Source: Prosthecobacter sp. (GTDB lineage Bacteria; Verrucomicrobiota; Verrucomicrobiia; Verrucomicrobiales; Verrucomicrobiaceae). From it: a DNA stretch of 64,000 nt. Both the position numbers and the translations under genes were made by a program. The DNA lies in NCBI GenBank assembly GCA_021733925.1, contig JAIPJY010000008.1, positions 62,001 through 126,000 of the forward strand, in the 5' to 3' direction. Positions 1 through 7,602 of this stretch are shown here, one piece after another. Every line of letters starts with the position of its first letter. Position 1 is the stretch's first letter. The notes under the pieces were generated by a model. It was not told the DNA's origin. It was given only the letters and a program-made list of their open reading frames with translations, and made no database searches.

Positions 1-33
1 AAGCTGGGGCATCAAGATGGGAATGGTGCGCAT
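1..33 (-). CDS. 2-oxo-acid dehydrogenase E2 component, N-terminal fragment
   Basis: On the minus strand an ATG whose A is at 33 opens a frame of 11 codons to the window edge, reading MRTIPILMPQL. The MPQL element right after a short hydrophobic beta strand is how lipoyl domains of dihydrolipoamide acyltransferases begin (usually continuing G-E-S). It lies 30 bp downstream of the E1 beta stop, same strand, where E2 is expected in an E1 alpha-E1 beta-E2 operon. E2 would carry the swinging lipoyl arm and transfer the acyl group to CoA. Only the start is visible, so the call rests on motif plus context. Confidence 0.55.
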   Translation of the reverse strand, partial: MRTIPILMPQL

Positions 34-63
34 GAATTGGATGCTAAAACGGGAATGCAGAGT

Positions 64-1029
64 TTAATTACGCAGCAGACGACGGAGTGCTGCAGCGATG
101 GTGGAGGTGGTGGGCCGATGCGACTTCCAGAGATTCGGATGGTAAGGGATCGGCGTGTCCTTGGAGTTCAGCCGCATTGGCGGGGCATCCAGCAAATGGA
201 AGCCATCCGTGGTGACGCGGGCGATAATTTCCGCCGTGACCCCGCCCCAGGGGAAGGCCTCGCCGAGGGCGAGCAAACGCCCCGTACGCGCGACGGAGGC
301 AAGGATGGTGTCCGTGTCCATGGGCTTCACGGAGCGAAGATCGACGACTTCGATCTGATAACCATCGAGCTGGAGTTCCTCTGCGGCACGCAGGGCCTCA
401 TGCACCATGGCGCTGTACGTCACGATGGTGGCGTGGCGCCCCGGGCGTGCGATACGCGCCTTGCCAATGGGCAGCTCGCGGTCGCCGATCTGGTCGGCTT
501 TGAGATGGTAGTAGAGGAACTTGTGCTCGCAGAAAATGACGGGATCATTCAGCTTCACGCTGTCCAGCAGCATCCAGTACGCATCCTCCACGGTGGCGGG
601 GGTCACGATGACCAGGCCGGGATAGTGCGCGTAGATGGCCTCCATCGACTGGCTGTGAAACGGGCCGCTGCCAGCCGTGCCGCCGGAGGGCAGGCGGATG
701 GTGATGGGGCACGGCACATTCGTGCGCCAGTACAGTGTGGCCGCCTGATTGACGATCTGATTGAACCCGATGGAGGAAAAATCAGCGAACTGCATCTCAA
801 TGATGGGTCGCGCGCCCTCCACCGCAGCACCAATGGCCATGCCGACCATAGCGTCCTCGCTGATGGGGGCATCGAAAACGCGATTGGGAAACTCCTTGCT
901 GAGGTTCTTCGTGGCTTTGAACGCGCCGCCAAAGGTGGCGATGTCCTGGCCGTAGAGGAACACAGATGGGTCTTCGCGTAGGGCCTCGTACTGAGCCTCC
1001 CGAATGGCTTCGAGATAGGTGATGCTCAT
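64..1029 (-). CDS. 2-oxo-acid dehydrogenase E1 component, beta subunit
   Basis: This 321-residue protein matches the beta chain of heterotetrameric thiamine-diphosphate E1 enzymes (pyruvate, acetoin or branched-chain 2-oxo-acid dehydrogenase) and has the usual length (about 320-330). The N-terminal half has the transketolase pyrimidine-domain pattern, including FDAPISEDAMVGMAIGAA (about residues 52-69) with the conserved Glu that activates the cofactor, then EMQFADF. The C-terminal half is the transketolase C-terminal domain (EVVDLRSVKPMD, about residues 228-239). Its ATG overlaps the E1 alpha stop as ATGA, so the chains are translationally coupled. The substrate (pyruvate, acetoin or branched-chain oxo-acid) cannot be decided from this sequence. 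Confidence 0.92.
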   Translation of the reverse strand: MSITYLEAIREAQYEALREDPSVFLYGQDIATFGGAFKATKNLSKEFPNRVFDAPISEDAMVGMAIGAAVEGARPIIEMQFADFSSIGFNQIVNQAATLYWRTNVPCPITIRLPSGGTAGSGPFHSQSMEAIYAHYPGLVIVTPATVEDAYWMLLDSVKLNDPVIFCEHKFLYYHLKADQIGDRELPIGKARIARPGRHATIVTYSAMVHEALRAAEELQLDGYQIEVVDLRSVKPMDTDTILASVARTGRLLALGEAFPWGGVTAEIIARVTTDGFHLLDAPPMRLNSKDTPIPYHPNLWKSHRPTTSTIAAALRRLLRN

Positions 1030-2108
1030 GCCTCGTGCTGTCCCTCCACCAGCTCAGCACAGGACAGGGCCTGCCAGTTTTCTTTAAAGGGATCAGGTGC
1101 GGGTTCTTTGGACACTTTGGAAACGGTTTGATCGACGTTGCGGCGCACCTCTTCGTTGAGTTCACGCAGTTCGGCGGAGGAAAGCCAGCCGTGATCACGG
1201 GCGAAATCTTCGGCCACCTGGAGGCAGTCCCGCGCTGAGGGGTCCTGCCGCTTGGTATCAGGAATGTAGGAGGCGTCATCGTGCTCGCCATGCCCGGCCA
1301 GCCGCAGCAGCGTGCCCACGATCATCTGCGGACCACTGCCTGCGCGCGCTTTGGCGGCCGCCATTCGGAAGGCCTTCAGGCAGGAGGCTAGATCCGTGGC
1401 ATCCACCGTCATGCCTTCGATGCCGTAGCCCGCAGCGCGATCCACCAGATTCTCACAGGCATACTGGCGGGTGTTCGGCGTGGAGTAGGCGTATTGATTG
1501 TTCGCGATGCTCACGATGATGGGCAGCTTTTCCACCGCCGCCATGTTCAGGCCTTCATGAAAGGCTCCGGTGGATGTACCGCCATCACCAATGCTGGTGG
1601 CACCAATACTGTCCGCCAAAGTGCCCGCCAGACGCCGGGCGAAGAGCCCGCCTGCCACCACCGAGAGCAGGCTGCCGAGGTGGCTGATCATGGCCATGTG
1701 TCCCTCTTTCGGACGCCCACGGTGAATATTGCCATCCCGGCCGCGCATGGGGCCTGTGACCGCCCCCAGATAGGTGCGCACCGTATCGATGATCGGCTCG
1801 CCAAAAGCTATACGGCCTGCCTGATCGCGGATCAGAGGGCCATAGATGTCCCTGCCCTTCCGCAACTGCACCCCTAGAGCGGCGCTGAAGGCCTCCTGGC
1901 CTTTCCCAAGATAAACCCCGCCGACGATACGCCCGCCCGCCCGATAGAGCGAACCAAGCTTCTCCTCCAACACCCGGGACAGCAACATGTGCTGGTAGGT
2001 GAGGAGAAATTGATCGCGAAAATCGGCTGTCAGGTCGGTTTCGACGCAGTTAATCGGTGAAGCAAGTGCCACGAGTCTATTTGGTATCAAGCGCAACACT
2101 TTCGTCAA
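1026..2108 (-). CDS. 2-oxo-acid dehydrogenase E1 component, alpha subunit
   Basis: Up to 360 residues, the alpha chain of a ThDP-dependent E1. The cofactor motif is plain at about residues 173-204: GDG at the start, then STGAFHEGLNMAA, ending at NN before QYAYST. With the beta chain it decarboxylates a 2-oxo acid and acylates the E2 lipoyl group. The longest frame starts with TTG at 2108; GTG codons at 2099 and 2072 are alternatives, and no clear ribosome site favours any of them. Conserved sequence begins near ADFRDQFLL (about residue 29), so a later start costs nothing. It is the first gene of the operon and faces an AT-rich divergent region. Confidence 0.9.
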   Translation of the reverse strand: MTKVLRLIPNRLVALASPINCVETDLTADFRDQFLLTYQHMLLSRVLEEKLGSLYRAGGRIVGGVYLGKGQEAFSAALGVQLRKGRDIYGPLIRDQAGRIAFGEPIIDTVRTYLGAVTGPMRGRDGNIHRGRPKEGHMAMISHLGSLLSVVAGGLFARRLAGTLADSIGATSIGDGGTSTGAFHEGLNMAAVEKLPIIVSIANNQYAYSTPNTRQYACENLVDRAAGYGIEGMTVDATDLASCLKAFRMAAAKARAGSGPQMIVGTLLRLAGHGEHDDASYIPDTKRQDPSARDCLQVAEDFARDHGWLSSAELRELNEEVRRNVDQTVSKVSKEPAPDPFKENWQALSCAELVEGQHEA

Positions 2109-2296
2109 TAGCGTCGCGGCAAGGAATCCGCTACTATGGCAGAAATTTTAACACAGGTGGCATCCGTCCAGCTTTCGTTGTGACAGTTAGTTTTTAAGAT
2201 TTTGAGTGACAACAGTAAGGCATTTGAATAAAATACCTTGAAATTTCAATAACAGAGTGCAATTTTAATAAACCAATCCTAATTTTTTAGAATTCC
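2109..2296. promoter_or_regulatory. AT-rich divergent intergenic region
   Basis: These 188 bp separate the divergent E1 alpha and hypothetical genes and are clearly richer in A and T than their surroundings, notably 2185-2295. This is where promoters for both directions would be expected. Several TTGA-type and TATAAT-like stretches occur, but none is convincing enough to assign a -35/-10 pair. The inference rests on position and composition only. Confidence 0.4.
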
Positions 2297-2857
2297 ATGG
2301 AATCACTCATTGCCACTGCTGCTGCTGATCCCGCATTCTCTGGCTTCCAGCTGCAAAGCTATGGAAGCTTGGTGCTGCCGGATCATCCCATCCGCTTTGG
2401 GTTTCAGGTGGATATCGTCCCTGACAACTGCCCTACGAGCATTCTGTTCGGCCTCGTCAGCCGTGATCCCGTCAATGGTGGCCACGCAAAAACCAAAGGC
2501 TTTGCCGTGCGGGTGGATCTGGAAATGCGGGAAGTTTGGGACGCCCTGAACAACAGTGGTCTAGTCGGCTGGGTGGAGCACCCCAAAGGACTCGCTGGTT
2601 TCACCGATGAAGAGCCCCTGCTCCTAGGATGGGAGATCGAATATCATGGCAATGCCTTGATCCCCAAGCTCGTGGTGGCGGATCAGCAGTGGCTCTATCC
2701 GGCCATACAGTGCCCGCATCCCATCGTCATGGAGACCTTGATCGGCTGGGAAGGCGAATGGGACAAAGATCCCCGGAGCACTTTCCTGCACCCGGCGCTC
2801 TGGCGCGAACAGATCCCGATGCACTCCGCCCAGCAGCCTGAGGCCATGGCGGCTTAG
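2297..2857 (+). CDS. Hypothetical protein, 186 aa
   Basis: I do not recognise this protein. It is soluble, with no signal peptide or membrane segment, acidic and rich in Trp and Pro (for example WVEHPKGLAGFTDEEPLLLGW near the middle), and looks like a compact mostly-beta fold. Codon use resembles its neighbours, and the frame is intact from an ATG directly after the AT-rich region to a TAG stop that lies 7 bp before a REPIN-like element. It is divergent from the E1 operon and not obviously linked to hldD downstream. Confidence 0.7.
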   Translation: MESLIATAAADPAFSGFQLQSYGSLVLPDHPIRFGFQVDIVPDNCPTSILFGLVSRDPVNGGHAKTKGFAVRVDLEMREVWDALNNSGLVGWVEHPKGLAGFTDEEPLLLGWEIEYHGNALIPKLVVADQQWLYPAIQCPHPIVMETLIGWEGEWDKDPRSTFLHPALWREQIPMHSAQQPEAMAA

Positions 2858-2864
2858 GCCCGTC

Positions 2865-2996
2865 AGCAAAGTAGCCATCTCGCTCAGCGAGATGAGCCCA
2901 GCGCTCACGCAATGCTGCCACGTTTCGAGGGTTTGAAAGCAATCTCACCATAGAACGCGCCCAGGTCCTCTCGCGGAGCGAGAGGACTACTTTGCT
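2865..2996. repeat. REPIN-like element (two GTAG-headed REP hairpins, inverted)
   Basis: The ends are a perfect 10-bp inverted repeat, AGCAAAGTAG at 2865-2874 and its complement at 2987-2996. Each end carries the tetranucleotide GTAG followed by a hairpin: ATCTCGC-TCA-GCGAGAT (2877-2893) and, facing it, CCTCTCGC-GGA-GCGAGAGG (2967-2985). A GTAG head plus hairpin, present as an inverted pair, is the organisation of REP doublets mobilised by RAYT (TnpA_REP) enzymes. A second copy lies at 16502-16627. No RAYT gene is in the window. Confidence 0.75.
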
Positions 2997-3049
2997 TAAC
3001 TCAAGCTCCGGCTTGAATCCCGGTGGTTTTCCCGTTACCAGACGGGCTC

Positions 3050-4060
3050 ATGAAAAACACGGAAAGTCGCATCCTCATCACCGGCGGAGCCGGATTCATC
3101 GGCAGTGCCCTCGTTTGGGAGCTCAACCGCCGGGGCTGCGAAAACATCGTTGTTTGCGACCGATTGAGCACGGATGAGAAATGGAAGAACCTCGTCCCTC
3201 TCAAATTTGCCGACTACATCGACGGCAACGACCTCCTCCAGGCCGTGCAGCACAGCCCGGCCAAGCTCGGCCACTTTGACCACGTCCTCCACCTCGGTGC
3301 CTGCTCCGCCACCACGGAACGTGACGCGGACTACCTGATGCGGAACAACTACGAGTTCACCAAGCAGCTCTGCCAGTGGTCGCTCGCCAATCAGACGCGT
3401 TTTGTCTATGCCTCCTCCGCTGCCACCTACGGGGACGGTGCCCATGGCATGGACGATCAGATGCCCGACATCCACGCCCTGCGCCCGCTGAACATGTACG
3501 GCTACTCGAAGCACCTCTTCGACCTCCACGCCCGGCGCGAAGGCTGGCTCCCAAATATCGTCGGCCTCAAGTACTTCAACGTCTATGGCCCCAACGAAGA
3601 CCACAAGGCCGACATGCGCAGCCTCGTGCACAAAGCCTGCGGCCAGATCCTCGCCACCGGCAAGGTCCAGCTCTTCAAATCCCACCGCCCCGACTACAAA
3701 GACGGCGAGCAGATGCGCGACTTCCTCTACGTGAAGGACGCCATCCGCATGACCCTCCACCTCGCCGAAACCCCAGCCGCCGGCGGCCTCTTCAACCTCG
3801 GCTCCGGCGCAGCCCACACTTGGGTCGAACTCGCCACCGCCATCTTCACCGCCCTCGGCAAGGAGCCCAACATCGAGTTCATCGACATGCCGGAGCATTT
3901 GCAGTCGAAGTACCAGTACTACACCTGCGCTGACATCACCAAACTGCGCGGCTCAGGGTTCAGCACCGAAATCACCCCGCTGGCCGAAGCCGTGCGAGAT
4001 TATGTACAGGGGTACCTCGTGCCGGACAAGCGGCTGGGGGATGAGGTGAGTGGCGGTTGA
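3050..4060 (+). CDS. hldD: ADP-L-glycero-D-manno-heptose 6-epimerase
   Basis: An extended short-chain dehydrogenase of 336 residues that inverts C6 of ADP-D-glycero-D-manno-heptose, the last step in making the heptose donor for the LPS inner core. The NAD(P) loop TGGAGFIGSA is at residues 11-20, the GACSATTE segment specific to HldD at about 83-90, ASSAATYGDG at 121-130, and the catalytic YxxxK at Tyr150-Lys154. The frame is open from a GTG at 3023, but the ATG at 3050 puts the Rossmann strand at the normal distance from the N-terminus. It indicates a Gram-negative envelope with heptose-containing LPS. Confidence 0.93.
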   Translation: MKNTESRILITGGAGFIGSALVWELNRRGCENIVVCDRLSTDEKWKNLVPLKFADYIDGNDLLQAVQHSPAKLGHFDHVLHLGACSATTERDADYLMRNNYEFTKQLCQWSLANQTRFVYASSAATYGDGAHGMDDQMPDIHALRPLNMYGYSKHLFDLHARREGWLPNIVGLKYFNVYGPNEDHKADMRSLVHKACGQILATGKVQLFKSHRPDYKDGEQMRDFLYVKDAIRMTLHLAETPAAGGLFNLGSGAAHTWVELATAIFTALGKEPNIEFIDMPEHLQSKYQYYTCADITKLRGSGFSTEITPLAEAVRDYVQGYLVPDKRLGDEVSGG

Positions 4061-4210
4061 TCTGTTTTAACAAACCCAAGTACAGCGACCCGGCATGCGG
4101 GACGCACCGATTACTGTCGCGACGCTCTAAGCGTCAATCTCAGGGGGGCCTCTTGCTCGGGCTTGTTGAGCTGTCATCCTCACCCTCAGAGTGCTAGGCT
4201 ATCGAGAATT
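4061..4210. other. Intergenic region between convergent genes
   Basis: This holds a small perfect hairpin, GACGCT-CTA-AGCGTC at about 4121-4135, between hldD and the convergent DinB-like gene. It has no T-tract, so it could be a weak bidirectional terminator or a degenerate repeat. I see no gene here. Confidence 0.3.
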
Positions 4211-4651
4211 CTATTCCAAGGCGAATCTTGCCTTCCAACTATCGGGAATCGGGAGGCGCAGGCCGTAGAGATACCTGATCAACTGCCCTTGGTGAGCCGC
4301 TTCGTGCTCCAGCAGGTCAACCATCAGCTTGTTTTGGACATCGGTGAAGGAATTCGCCCCGCGCAATATCTGTGACAAACCTTCGGCAGAGCGCCGAAGA
4401 GCGTCGGCCACTGGCATTTTTTCTGTGGTTGAAGCCAGGGAGCACGAGAAACCGGCCCATTGGTTCGCCTTGATGGCCTGGGTATAGCTTTCCCGGGCTC
4501 CCACGACGCACCATAACTGCAATCCCACGGTATTCGAAGGAAGGCCGGGCAGCCTGGAGGCCAGCGCGCCGTCGTCAACGGAATCGATCAGGTCGCGATA
4601 GAGGACGAACGAGCGATCAAAGCTGTGTGTGATTGTCTCTGAAAGGGACAT
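4211..4651 (-). CDS. DinB-family (four-helix, putative metal-binding) protein
   Basis: A 146-residue protein with the DinB/YfiT-like four-helix outline. The C-terminal helix carries HEAAHQGQLIRYLYGL (about residues 115-130), matching the family signature in which spaced histidines bind a divalent metal. An N-terminal helix follows MSLSETITHSFDRSF. Members are often thiol-dependent or metal-dependent enzymes of unknown substrate. The gene is monocistronic, convergent with hldD, and its ATG at 4651 is unambiguous. No specific activity can be given. Confidence 0.75.
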   Translation of the reverse strand: MSLSETITHSFDRSFVLYRDLIDSVDDGALASRLPGLPSNTVGLQLWCVVGARESYTQAIKANQWAGFSCSLASTTEKMPVADALRRSAEGLSQILRGANSFTDVQNKLMVDLLEHEAAHQGQLIRYLYGLRLPIPDSWKARFALE

Positions 4652-4910
4652 GATCTAATTTGACGCAATGCTGTAACTGCCTCACGGGGCAATCTTCATA
4701 AGGAGTCTCATCTGGATAAAAATCAACAAAGTCTGGCACTGAGTCATTTGCAAACCGAAAGGCCTCAGACTCGCTTTTTCGAAAATCAGTTTCGGAAATC
4801 ACTACATCTTTGGAGATGCGTCATCATGGGTCTGGCGGACAAATGGGGTGTACTACCACCATGGGTTTACCCCCTTGCTATGCATGCCATTCGCCCGTCA
4901 TTGACATCCT

Positions 4911-5288
4911 ATGTCAGACAAAATCAAAAAGCGTTTCGGAATCTGGATGGACACGCACCACGCGACCATCATCGGCTACGACCCCGCCGCCGCCGTGTTT
5001 ACCGTCCTCGGCCATGCCAAGAATCCTGGTCCGGGCTCCAACTCGAGTGAGAATGCCGCGAACCATCTCGAAATCACCCTGGTTCACAAATTCTTCAAAG
5101 AGATCGACCACCATCTGGTGAACGCGGATGAGATTCACATCACCGGCAGCGGGACGATTCAGGAGCAGTTCGTGCGCCACCTTGGCGAAACGCCCCAGTT
5201 CAAAAAGACGGCCGTTTCCCAAAGCACCTCCAACCCGATGAGTGATGACAAGCTGGTGGAATTTGTGACCCACCATTTCAAGAACTAG
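4911..5288 (+). CDS. Small conserved protein, possibly release-factor-like (baeRF) domain
   Basis: A 125-residue soluble protein. It starts KKRFGIWMDTHHATIIGYD, has an alpha/beta middle, then DEIHITGSGTIQEQFVRHL (about residues 77-95) and a C-terminal SDDKLVEFVTHHF. The lay-out, with an initial strand containing an exposed aspartate and a later ITGSG turn before a helix, recalls the short bacterial proteins related to the central domain of archaeal/eukaryotic release factors that sit beside stress genes. That resemblance is from memory and not strong. The sequence TTTACCCCCTTGC lies 33 bp upstream of the ATG; a near-identical motif recurs at 6306. Function unknown. Confidence 0.6.
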   Translation: MSDKIKKRFGIWMDTHHATIIGYDPAAAVFTVLGHAKNPGPGSNSSENAANHLEITLVHKFFKEIDHHLVNADEIHITGSGTIQEQFVRHLGETPQFKKTAVSQSTSNPMSDDKLVEFVTHHFKN

Positions 5289-5470
5289 GGAAACCCTGAT
5301 CTAACACCGCATAGACTGGAAAGCCGCAGAGATTATGGGTGGAGACGCTGCCGATGAACCAACCCAGAGCCGCGGTTCCAAAACCTTTGCCTGCAGTGCC
5401 GTCTTGCCGCGAAAGATCGTCTTGCCGGTTTGAGAAAGCGTCATGATAACGAACACCGTGTCCATGGTCT
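5289..5470 (-). pseudogene. Possible decayed universal-stress-protein C-terminus
   Basis: Read on the minus strand, one frame gives DGTAGKGFGTAALGWFIGSV followed by a strand ending FPVYAVLD and a stop. This resembles the C-terminal ATP-binding G-x2-G-x9-G(S/T) segment and last strand of UspA proteins. A neighbouring frame upstream gives DTVFVIMT, like the preceding Usp strand, so a frameshift would be needed to join them, and no intact start or N-terminal half is visible. The similarity is short and could be chance. Confidence 0.25.
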
Positions 5471-5686
5471 TGGCGGATAAGGGCAGTTCAGGGGGGGATG
5501 CCAGGCAGGATGGAGAGCGTGTGCAGCAAAGCCTTTGACAGGCAAGGCTTTGCACCAACTGCGTGAGGAGAGGGGCGCGGAACATTGGTGGCACCTGCGG
5601 TGCTGGCATGCATCGTTTTCCAGTTCAATTCCAGCTTTGGGCGGCTTTTCGCGGTTCCTCTGGGGCAAAGGCGGGGAGCGCCAGTT

Positions 5687-5728
5687 CGTTTCCGATTTCC
5701 ACTCCTAGAGGGTCTTGTGGTGGAAACG
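5687..5728 (-). repeat. CGTTTC...GAAACG interspersed repeat, copy 1 (inverted)
   Basis: The 42-bp unit is bounded by CGTTTC (5687-5692) and GAAACG (5723-5728) and contains a core that on the minus strand reads CCTCTAGGAGTGGAAATCGG. It is the reverse-oriented counterpart of the copies at 6402-6442 and 6513-6552. The arms can pair as a 6-bp stem. Confidence 0.6.
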
Positions 5729-5821
5729 AAGAGGAGCAGGGGCGCGGGCACCCGCAGGCATGCCACTGGGGGGGGGCAACAGCCTGAGCCGTCACCGTGC
5801 AGCAGGGATCCAAAAAGCGCG

Positions 5822-6045
5822 ACAGTGTCTTGGACTGCGGTGACAGATGCACGGCGCAAGCCTGCATCGGCGGCACCGCTTTCGTGGGGGGGAGGCAGCG
5901 TGATGTCCTTCCACAGCACTCTATCCGGCCTGCGAAAGCAGCAGCGCTTTCGAGTGGTGTAGAGAGTCCTGCGGCCCCAGCACGCCGTCCGGCCTGCAAA
6001 AGCGGCGTCGCGCCCAGGCTTGCCGCACGCAGTCCAAGACGCTCC
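5822..6045. repeat. Imperfect nested inverted repeat with internal direct repeat
   Basis: GTCTTGGACTGCG at 5827-5839 is exactly complementary to 6028-6040, and GCAAGCCTG at 5857-5865 to CAGGCTTGC at 6015-6023, giving arms about 190 bp apart. Between them a ~34-bp segment beginning CAGCAC and containing TCCGGCCTGC recurs at 5914-5947 and 5978-6011 (64-bp spacing, roughly three quarters identical by eye). Long arms with an internal duplication suggest a non-autonomous mobile or dispersed element. Confidence 0.5.
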
Positions 6046-6190
6046 GCGCTCGCGCGGGCGTTGGGCTTCCTGCCGCGCGCCACGGCAATCTTGACAGTGT
6101 GGACCCCACATCGCGACCAAGGGCCTTGAGGTGGGGGTTCACCCCCTTGTGGGCAAGGCGCTTTGCAAATCACCACAAGCACAGCCCTAC

Positions 6191-6210
6191 GTACATGACA
6201 TGTCATGTAC
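6191..6210. repeat. Perfect 20-bp palindrome
   Basis: GTACATGACATGTCATGTAC is identical to its reverse complement over all 20 bases and stops being symmetric at the flanking bases. A loopless palindrome of this size suits a dimeric DNA-binding protein better than an RNA hairpin. No gene start lies close by; trpA begins about 480 bp downstream. Confidence 0.6.
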
Positions 6211-6273
6211 AGCCACCCACCCCCTGTGACATGCCAGGATTTCATGGTTGTTGATGGCGCTTGCGCGGTAGGT

Positions 6274-6292
6274 GCCTGATATGATATCAGGC
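6274..6292. repeat. 19-nt odd-centred palindrome
   Basis: GCCTGATAT-G-ATATCAGGC is a perfect 9-bp inverted repeat around a single G, 64 bp from the 20-bp palindrome. It is AT-rich at its centre, like an operator half-site pair. It lies in the geneless island upstream of trpA. Confidence 0.55.
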
Positions 6293-6369
6293 TATGATGT
6301 GGTATTCTACCCCCTTGCCGACTGAATGCAAATGCTGTGTGCCACGGGGCGACTATTGCGGGCGGCTCT

Positions 6370-6571
6370 CCTTGGGAGGGGGGGAATGGCTGGTTTTCCT
6401 TCGTTTCTAAATTTGAGCCTCTAGGGGTGGAAACAGGAAACGAGGCAGCAAGGGCGGGCTGGGAGCAGGCGCAAGCGACCTGGGTGGCTTTCCTTGGGGG
6501 GTGGTTTTTCTTCGTTTCTAAATTTGAGCCTCTAGGGTGGAAACGGGAAACGAGGCGGCAAGGGTGGGCTG
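6370..6571 (+). repeat. Tandem pair of a ~90-bp repeat (copies 2 and 3 of the CGTTTC unit)
   Basis: Two copies spaced 111 bp (about 6370-6461 and 6490-6571) share a leader beginning TCCTTGGG, the core CGTTTCTAAATTTGAGCC ... GAAACG (6402-6442 and 6513-6552), and the tail GGCTGGGAG. They differ by a few substitutions and one-base indels. Together with the inverted copy at 5687-5728 they define an interspersed repeat family whose ends are complementary hexamers. Confidence 0.65.
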
Positions 6572-6692
6572 GGAGATGGCGTGGAGCGGCAGGCTCCTAC
6601 GCGGCGGTCCTGGTCACGAATGCCTTTTTTGGATTCCAGGGGCCATCCCGCCATTCGACAGCGCCGGAAATGCATGCTAAACACCACGCCCC

Positions 6693-7508
6693 ATGTCAGC
6701 CCCCACCAACCGTCTCGACGCCCGTTTTGCCCAGCTTCGCACTCAGAAGAAGAAGGCATTCGTCGCCTATGTCTGCGCTGGAGATCCCACCCTGGATGCC
6801 ACCATCGACATCGTTCTGGCCTTGGAGCGTGCGGGAGCGGATGTGGTGGAGCTGGGCGTGCCCTTCTCTGACCCGCTGGCGGATGGCGTGGTCAATCAAC
6901 TGGCGGCGGACCGTGCGCTGAAGGCCGGAGCCAGCACACCGAAGGTGCTGGAGATGATCAAAAAGCTGCGCACGCAGTCCCAGGTGCCGCTGGTGCTCTT
7001 CACCTACCTCAACCCCGTCTATACCTACGGTTACGAGCGCTTCCACATCGACGCGGCGGCTGCCGGAGCCGATGGCGTGCTGGTGCTCGACCTCCCGCCG
7101 GATGAAGTCGCGCAGAATGCGGAGCTCAAGCCGACGCCGGAGCTGCGCCACATCCAGCTCATCGCCCCGACATCCTCGACCGAACGCATCACCAGCATCG
7201 CCAAGAGCGCGGAAGGCTTCGTCTATTACGTGAGCCGCCTCGGCGTCACCGGCGCGCAGGTGGAAGTCGCCTCGGGAATCGCCGAGCAGGTGGCCATCAT
7301 CCAGGCAGCCACGGACGTGCCAGTGTGCGTGGGCTTCGGCGTCTCCAATCCCGCCCAGGCTGCCGAGATCGCCAGCAAAGCGGATGGCGTCGTTGTCGGC
7401 AGCGCCATCGTAAAGTTGATTGAGCAGAACGGTTCGTCCCCCGATTGCGCCGCGAAGGTGGAAGCTTTCGTGAAGCCCCTCGTGGACGCCGTCAAAGCTC
7501 TGGCTTGA
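6693..7508 (+). CDS. trpA: Tryptophan synthase alpha chain
   Basis: A 271-residue TIM barrel that cleaves indole-3-glycerol phosphate to indole and glyceraldehyde 3-phosphate, handing indole to TrpB. The signature ELGVPFSDPLADG is at residues 53-65, with the catalytic pair Glu53 and Asp64 (Glu49 and Asp60 in enteric numbering). YVSRLGVTGA (about 178-187) and GFGVSNP form the phosphate-binding end. The alpha chain stands alone: no trpB, trpF or other trp gene is in the window, and the geneless repeat island lies directly upstream. Length is normal. Confidence 0.96.
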   Translation: MSAPTNRLDARFAQLRTQKKKAFVAYVCAGDPTLDATIDIVLALERAGADVVELGVPFSDPLADGVVNQLAADRALKAGASTPKVLEMIKKLRTQSQVPLVLFTYLNPVYTYGYERFHIDAAAAGADGVLVLDLPPDEVAQNAELKPTPELRHIQLIAPTSSTERITSIAKSAEGFVYYVSRLGVTGAQVEVASGIAEQVAIIQAATDVPVCVGFGVSNPAQAAEIASKADGVVVGSAIVKLIEQNGSSPDCAAKVEAFVKPLVDAVKALA

Positions 7509-7602
7509 CCCCACACGCCTCTCAGTTCTGCGTTCGTCATTCCTCATTCTGGTTTCGTCATTCCTTTCTTCCTGCCTTCCTCATTCTAAACTCCCTTTCC
7601 GT

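Larger units (their letters stand above)
5289..6692. other. Geneless repeat-rich island, 1.4 kb
   Basis: No open frame here has convincing protein character. Those that exist on both strands are Arg/Pro/Gly/Cys-rich, overlap each other and end at random. The stretch is instead packed with repeats and palindromes, described separately: a nested inverted repeat (5822-6045), an interspersed CGTTTC...GAAACG unit in three copies, a 20-bp and a 19-nt palindrome, and G- or C-runs. Apart from a possible Usp remnant at its left end it looks like an accumulation site for non-coding repeats. Confidence 0.7.

Noticed and set aside
37-981. 314-aa plus-strand frame opposite E1 beta
   Set aside because: Shadow of the E1 beta gene, which has strong family motifs.
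4652-4910. Small frames before the 125-aa gene (4748-5050 and 4617-4802)
   Set aside because: No motif or translation signal; they overlap the real gene starts in other frames.
5488-6245. Overlapping open frames in the repeat island
   Set aside because: Low-complexity, Arg/Pro-rich, mutually overlapping on both strands and covered by non-coding repeats; no start signals or family resemblance.
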